This document shows positions 58,091 through 64,000 of a stretch of DNA of 64,000 nt, in pieces. The stretch is taken from contig CM049318.1 of assembly GCA_026874595.1 (NCBI GenBank), forward strand, positions 56,653,750 through 56,717,749, given 5' to 3'. The notes under the pieces are model-generated. The model ran no database searches. It saw only the letters and a program-made list of their open reading frames with translations, and was not told the DNA's origin. The position numbers and the translations under genes were made by a program. This DNA comes from Sipunculus nudus (lineage: Eukaryota; Annelida; Sipuncula; Golfingiida; Sipunculidae). How positions within the stretch are numbered: the stretch's first letter is position 1; each line of letters begins with the position of its first letter.

Positions 58091-58896
58091 AACACTGTAT
58101 GTAATTAAAATTAATAAGTATACTCTTTAAGTCTGGCTTCGTTACAAAACAGTACTGCAGAAAATAAAGAGTATCACACGGCATTGTATTAACCTAGTAA
58201 CCAGAAAAGCAGAGTTGCATGCCCTGTAAAACGTTTACTCACGGAGACATGCAGAGACGTTCACACGAGAATCTGCTGCAAAGTGATATAATAAAACCAT
58301 CACCCACGCGGCTTTTAATTACTTCCAGCTGCAAGCATGCGTCATGGAAACGACCTGTTATTTAACATGGAAAATGTTTATTGTACAATATATCCGCATG
58401 ATGAGATAAACGCTGATAATAAAACAACGAAAAATATACCCCGCATTGGTTCATGGTCATCAGTATATACAGGTGTCATGAACCATGGTTTTGATAAAAT
58501 GAACATATATACATGTTACTGATACATTTTATCAATATGATGTAAATATTCGTATAAATTTTAAATCCGACCCTTTTCTAGAAATATTTTTTTTATTATG
58601 TAAGTACATATTTAACTTATTGAATAAATTAATTACAGGAGGGTATTCCCCCCGTGCACATATTACTTTTGGTCTGAATTATTTATTGCATAATTATATC
58701 AGCCATAGCAACTAATTTTCCTTTAAATTGTCATTAATAACTCCCCCGCTCATTATTAAATTACAGGGATAATGGATAAGCGGGGTCCTGGGATACAGGA
58801 AAAGTGAGGCCCTGCATAATATCGGGAAGTGGTGACATTTAATATTAATTGGATCAAACTTCAAGCACTGTTTTCATAGGAATTTATTGCACGTAT
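58086..58896. other. Intergenic DNA, nothing recognised
   Basis: No gene or known repeat was identified. Confidence 0.45.
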
Positions 58897-61377
58897 GAAA
58901 CAAGTGGCCCATCGGATATGAGGCTCAACTAAATTTGACTGGGTGCTCATTCATTTTATTAATGTTATATATTATGTGATGATAGCCTATGGCTAATGTT
59001 ACTATGTTGAAAAAATTGACCCCCCTGGATTTCAGAATAGAGGGTTCCAAGTAATGGATACAATTTTACCAAAACTGTCTGGGTGCTCAAAATCATTTTT
59101 CTGGACCATAGCTCTCAGAATATAGGTCAGCCTGAACCAATTTCAGGTTTCCAAGGAGATTTGCCGAGGACTTTCCTTAATGTCATGTTAGAAGATTCTA
59201 GGGCTAATGGATACAATTTGTGCCCTATCTGACTGCTCAAAATCGTGCTTCTGGCCAGTACCTTGCAGAATATAGGTCACCATGACCTAATTTTAAAATT
59301 TCCAAGGAGATTTGCCCAGAACCTAGGTATAATGCATACAGTTTGTACCCATCTGACGATAAACGTACTCAGGTCATGTTTTTGACCTGTCACATGCAAG
59401 TTTTGTTTGGGATTTGCCAAGATATCCCTTGATGCTGTGTTGGAAAATTTTAGGGCTTTAGGATACAATTTGTGCCCTACCTGACTATTATTTGACATGT
59501 ATTAAAAGAATTAAAATACCTTATTTTTAGGATTAAAAAAAGGCTTGCTTAAAACCTTCTTAGACTTTCCAATATAAGGTTTAATGAAAAATAAATACAA
59601 TTTTTACCTTGTCTGTCCGGATGCTCAAATTCATATTTTTTTCGCTAATAGCGCATAGAATATATAGCCTGTGCACCATGACATAATTACTGCTTTCCAA
59701 AGATATATGCCTATAACCTTCCTAGATGTTGCTCTAGAAGATTCTAGTCCTAATGCATACAATTTGTACCCAGCTGACATTCAGGGTGCTCATATGACAC
59801 CTTTTCCCCTGCAGGTTGCAGAATATCGGTCACAGTGACTTAATTTCATGTTTCCAAGGACGCCTGGGACCTCCTCGGATGTTATATAAGAATATTCTAC
59901 ATCAGAAGATTCGAGGCCTAACAGATACAAATTGTTCCCCGTCAGACTGTTTGGGTGCTTATATGACATCTTTTTAGTATATATATAGGTTGCAGAATAT
60001 AGGTCACCATGACCTAATTTCAGATTTCAAAGGAGATTTGCTGAGAATCTCTAGTGTTAGAAGTTTCTATGCCTAATGGATAAAATTGTGCTTTGTCTAA
60101 CCGTCTGGGGGCTCAAAACCATTTTCAGCCCATAGGGGACAGAATATAGGTCACCATGACCTAATTTAAGTTTCAAAGGAGTTTTGCCTAGAACCTTCCA
60201 GGATGTTGCGTTAGAAGATTCTGGGCCTAAGGGATAAAATTTGTGCCCCGTCTGACTGTCTGGGTGCTTATATGACATCTTTTCCTATCAGTCGCAAAAT
60301 ATAGACCTATATTTCATGGTGACCTAATTTCTGTTTTCCAAGGACATTACCCAAGGATATCTCATAATGTTACAATAGAAGATTCAAAGCCTAACATATA
60401 CAATGTTTTCCGTGTCTGCTTTCTGGGTACTTATATGAAATCTTTCCTATAGGTCGCAAAATATAGGTCACAGTGACCTAATTTCAGGACATTTGCAAAG
60501 GAAGTCTCAGAATGTTACATTAGAAGATTTTGGGCCCAACAGGTACAATGTGTTCCCTGTATGACTGTACTTATATTTCAACTTATCCTATAGGTCACAA
60601 AATATAGGTCATGGTGACCTGATTCAGTTTTCCAATGATATTTGCAAAGGATGTCTCAAAATGTTACATTAGAAGATTCTAGGCCTAAGAGGCATAATGT
60701 GTGCCCTGTCTGACTGTCTGGATACTTTACTGACATCTTTTCCTATATGTCACAACATCTGGATTATGTGAACTAATTTCAGTTTTCCAAGGATATTTGC
60801 AAAGGACGTCTCAGAATGTTACATTAGATGATTCTAGACCTAACAGGTACAATATGTGCCCTGTCTGACTGTCTGGGTATATTAAATGACATGTTTTCCT
60901 ATAGGTCTCAAAATATAGGTCATCTCGACCTGATTCAGTTTTCCAAAGACATTTGCCAAGGGCGCCTCAGAATGTTTCATAAGAAGATTCTAAGCTAAAA
61001 AGGTACAATTTGTGCCATGCCTGACTTTCTTGATGCTCAAAATGTTTTGGCCTGTACATCCAAGGACATTTGCCTAGGATCTCCCTAAATGATACGTTTG
61101 AGGGTTTTAGGCCTTATGGATACAATTTGTGCCCCATCGTACTGTCTGGGTGCTCAAAATAAGGTTTACGGGCCGTAGGTCACAAAATATAGATCACTAT
61201 GATCTAATTTCAGCTTTCCAAGGAGATTTGCCTAGGATCTCCCTGGATGCACAGTTAGAAGTTTCTAGGTTTAATGGTTAAGATTTGTGCCCTGTTAACG
61301 GCCGGACGGCCGGATGGACGCCGGACAAAGGATGATCGCTATAGCTCAGTTGACTTACAGTCAGCTGAGCTAAAAAA
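58897..61377 (+). mobile_element. Tandem-repeat element of the AAACAAG...GAGCTAAAAA family with an array of IR3 palindromes
   Basis: It starts AAACAAGTGGCCCAT then GAGGCTCAACT. It ends with GGCCGGACGGCCGGATGGAC, CGCTATAGCTCAGTTGACTT and CAGTCAGCTGAGCTAAAAAA. The body is roughly 15 diverged units of 130-170 bp built from ACAATTTGTGCCC, TCTGACTGTCTGGGTGCT, GAATATAGGTCACCATGACC, TAATTTCAG, CCAAGGAGATTTGCC and TTAGAAGATTCTAGGCCTAA. Exact 15-bp palindromes AGGTCAnnnTGACCT lie at 59274, 60001, 60148, 60465 and 60606. No coding is seen. Confidence 0.78.
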
Positions 61378-61682
61378 ATCAAAATAATGAAAAATTTGTG
61401 TAATATTAAAAAATACAGAAAAATTGTATCCTTTGTAATAACTGAATAAAACATAATGTTCCCTGAAGTCTATATAAATAAAATAAGGAGCTTTTTAATT
61501 TCGGCGTTTTATTGTATGTATCATATCAGCTGTCATTTGGTCAATGGTCCTACCTTTTTCGTTTTTTTTCTGTGAAGGTAACTGCCTTCATTTTTTTAAT
61601 GCTAATTTAACTACGTTTTTGTACATCTGCAGAAATCCATTCCTCGGACTACGTGACGTGGCAACATCACACGATTCCTCCC

Positions 61683-61966
61683 ATTTAAAATCCTGGCGTC
61701 AACCACGCCCGATGATTACTGCACCTGCGGACCCTGGGTATGTACTCGTCCCCGTTGCTGGGTCATACCACCGAGGAACCACCGAAAGGCGCACTCGTTT
61801 GTGAGTGAAACACGGCCGTTTGGCACGGCCTTACTATTAAGCCTGGAGAGCGCTCACCGTGGGTGGGAACCGACCGTGAAAAATCTCACCGCCTCTGCTG
61901 AGATTCGAACTCACGATCTCCCGGCTTTGAGTCCTGTGCTTTACCCCTCAGCCAAAGAATGGCCCT
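61683..61966 (-). mobile_element. tRNA-derived SINE (copy 2)
   Basis: Reverse-complement relative of 47897-48172. The tRNA-like head has TGGCTGAGGGG (A box), GGACTCAAAGCCGGGAGATC and GAGTTCGAATC (B box better preserved than copy 1), then TTTTTCACGGTCGGT, GAGCGCTCTCCAGGCTTAAT and GTTCCTCGGTGGTATGACCC. Confidence 0.85.
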
Positions 61967-63345
61967 ACTTGAATCTGCATTTCAGTTCACAACAGAGAGC
62001 GGATCAGAACTAAAACATCACAGATCATGGCGTTATCTTATACTGAAATCGAAACCTTATATCTATATTTAATACCTATATCAAATGTATCAATGTATAC
62101 CTTTTTCCTTTATTTACTCACAAAATTTATTCTCATTTTCTTAATACTTGGGATGGGACATATCGAACAAATGTATTATAAAGTATATTTCTGTTTAGCT
62201 TATCGCCCTGTGATAACAGATGCATATTATAATAATGTAACAAATGTTTGCTAATCAACTGTTTGGAGCCATAGTCGGTTTTATGTTCCGCCTCCAGATG
62301 GCAGAACCAACACACAGGAACTTAGAAATAGCTTTACGTAAAAATGGTGTCACCTTTTATTAATTCATTTACATTACACGAGGATGTACGACTAGAACTT
62401 TTTTCATGTGATTTTAGATGTAGCTATCCTGTGTGACAGACTGCACCATCATCAGATTACTGCTACAACTTGGTTGTAATATTTTCACTCATCATGCTTA
62501 AGTGTCCATTTTAATCCTCCAGGATCCTCCAGGAAATTAACAGTCATTTAGGCACGGACGTTTTGATAAAGGTAATGTGGGTTTAATTTATTATTACACT
62601 CTGCCTTCCTGGTCTTTCGTTAGTGTTCATTCATGTAACGTTCCTATGCTTCAAGGCAGCATACAGTCCAGGCAGCCAAAATAGGGGCAAGATTGTTAAT
62701 CGTTTTACACTTTCCTGGAGCCCATGAATAGCGCCAATTCACTCCTGGGTAAAATTGTCTCACGCTAATAGTAAAGACTTTGGCCAGGAGTATTAGAGCG
62801 GAAGGTGGTCAGAATGACCCACAAACCAACAATCTTCGGAGTCAATATAGGCTGATATAAGTTATAATATTATACATCTCAAATGCTGATCCCATTTGTT
62901 AATTATGAGGTATGTGCTGAAGAAGCGAAGAACATGGACCTTCCGTAGTTGAAATGGATCTATTCGCATATGTGGTTACTTTTAACGTTTTAAACGCAGA
63001 AACATGATGCAAATATGCATATGTTACTAATGAAATAATACATGATAAATCATTCACTGTTATTTTTAATTCGAAGAATACTCTTTTTCGGTAGTTTATT
63101 CCGGTTTGCAGATGTACAAAGCAAATGAGCATTTAATTTGTTTTGCATTGAAACAAGGTCAGACAAGAAACTAACGTATAGGGGTTTTGATATTGCCCTT
63201 GCAGATGTCTCAAATTGAATTGGTAAGCTACTTCTTCATAACTCAAGGGGTTTTTCTTAAAGATTTTACTGATTATAATAATAATGGTTCAAAGCATCAT
63301 ATCGGAATGTTTAGGTGGATTTATGTGAAAATAAAATCCACGTTC
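61967..63345. other. Intergenic DNA, nothing recognised
   Basis: No convincing coding region. Small open frames lack recognisable similarity. Confidence 0.45.
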
Positions 63346-63350
63346 ATTTC

Positions 63351-63351
63351 G

Positions 63352-63399
<48 letters not shown>

Positions 63400-63400
63400 A
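63351..63400. repeat. (TC)n(TA)n compound microsatellite
   Basis: About 14 TC units, then about 10 TA units. Same composition as 48880-48949. Confidence 0.97.
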
Positions 63401-63437
63401 AGATCTATGAATAGCTTGCTGGTTCATTGTACATAGA

Positions 63438-63540
63438 TGGAAATGGTATACACAAGAAAGTCGGTTCACTGCCGGTGGAATCTAACCCGCGATCTTCCGA
63501 TTGGCTGCCTTAACCACTTGGCTACGTCATATCTCCACCC
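63438..63540 (-). mobile_element. tRNA-like SINE fragment of a second type
   Basis: The minus strand reads TAGCCAAGTGGTTAAGGC (A box type) and, about 20 nt later, CGGGTTAGATTCCACCGGC (B box with one change), followed by AGTGAACCGACTTTC. It lacks a clean cloverleaf, so it is more likely a SINE head than a functional tRNA gene. Confidence 0.55.
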
Positions 63541-64000
63541 CCTCTGTGTATTTGTACACTTTTATAGTAACTAGCGAAGTGACTTCACGGTAGTGTGTCG
63601 TTGTCTTACCAACAACATTTGCACTTTGGACTTTGCATACAGCAGGGAGAACTGATATATTATATTACCTATATATATATATATATAGGTCGTGATTTTT
63701 GTTTTGAGGGGTGTTCATCAGGTATGTTTCCGTATTTTGAAACACTGTTTACAAGAAGAGCCATAGGGGGCACGAACCAATCTAGACTTACTTCGCCTCA
63801 CGGATGCAATTAGTGTCTGATGACTGTGAACATAATACCGGGGTGTCCTTTTGTACGAGCGGGTTTCTGATTCGTGATATTCACAAAAGGACATTCGCGT
63901 AAGGAGAATTTTCGCGGGAATAAAACTTTTCTGAATAAGAGGTCTCAGTTAGTTAAGGTAAAAGGTTGATATTATGAATAAAAATATTGTATGTCAATGA
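63541..64000. other. Intergenic DNA to the window end
   Basis: A short TA run lies near 63669-63687. No gene is recognised. Confidence 0.45.

Overview
The window is AT-rich eukaryotic DNA with small, widely spaced exons, long repeat-filled introns, many microsatellites and dense transposable-element remnants. It looks like a metazoan genome, most likely a bivalve mollusc. That guess rests on protein similarity to animal INSIG and SNF8 and on the style of the repeats; I could not run a search to confirm it. No prokaryotic or organellar features are visible.

Four protein-coding genes can be assembled exon by exon, with consistent splice sites and reading phase. (1) 1518-5599 (+): the last four coding exons of an INSIG gene (ER sterol sensor); its 5' part lies outside the window. 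(2) 14843-35208 (-): a complete eight-exon SNF8/VPS22 gene (ESCRT-II subunit, 247 aa) spread over 20 kb. (3) 40217-44887 (+): a single-pass membrane protein (308 aa as modelled) with signal peptide, degenerate C-type-lectin-like domain, Thr-rich stalk, one TM helix and a tyrosine-motif tail including an ITIM-like site. (4) 51665-55966 (-): a single-pass immunoglobulin-superfamily receptor (487 aa) with two Ig domains, stalk, TM helix and a long tail with a consensus ITIM and an NPxY motif. Genes 3 and 4 converge tail to tail about 6.8 kb apart and look like a pair of orphan immune-type receptors.

The rest is mostly repeats. They include Helitron/Helentron-like elements carrying minisatellites (2476-3902, 38840-39766, and an inverted relic at 9660-10620), a pogo/Tigger-like non-autonomous transposon in a TA microsatellite (12166-13244), three copies of a TTAA-ended MITE, a decayed LINE in an SNF8 intron and another LINE scrap in the lectin-gene intron, tRNA-derived SINEs (47897-48172, 61683-61966, 63438-63540), and a nested element (29021-30712).

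Two non-coding observations stand out. First, one family of tandem-repeat elements (15894-16398, 16399-18221, 27724-31822, 58897-61377) is studded with nuclear-receptor sites: perfect IR3 palindromes (AGGTCAnnnTGACCT) and perfect DR1 motifs (TGACCTTTGACCT). Second, a perfect 82-bp inverted repeat with a 10-nt loop (57815-57988) lies between TA microsatellites, and each arm encodes a fold matching a type I hammerhead ribozyme.
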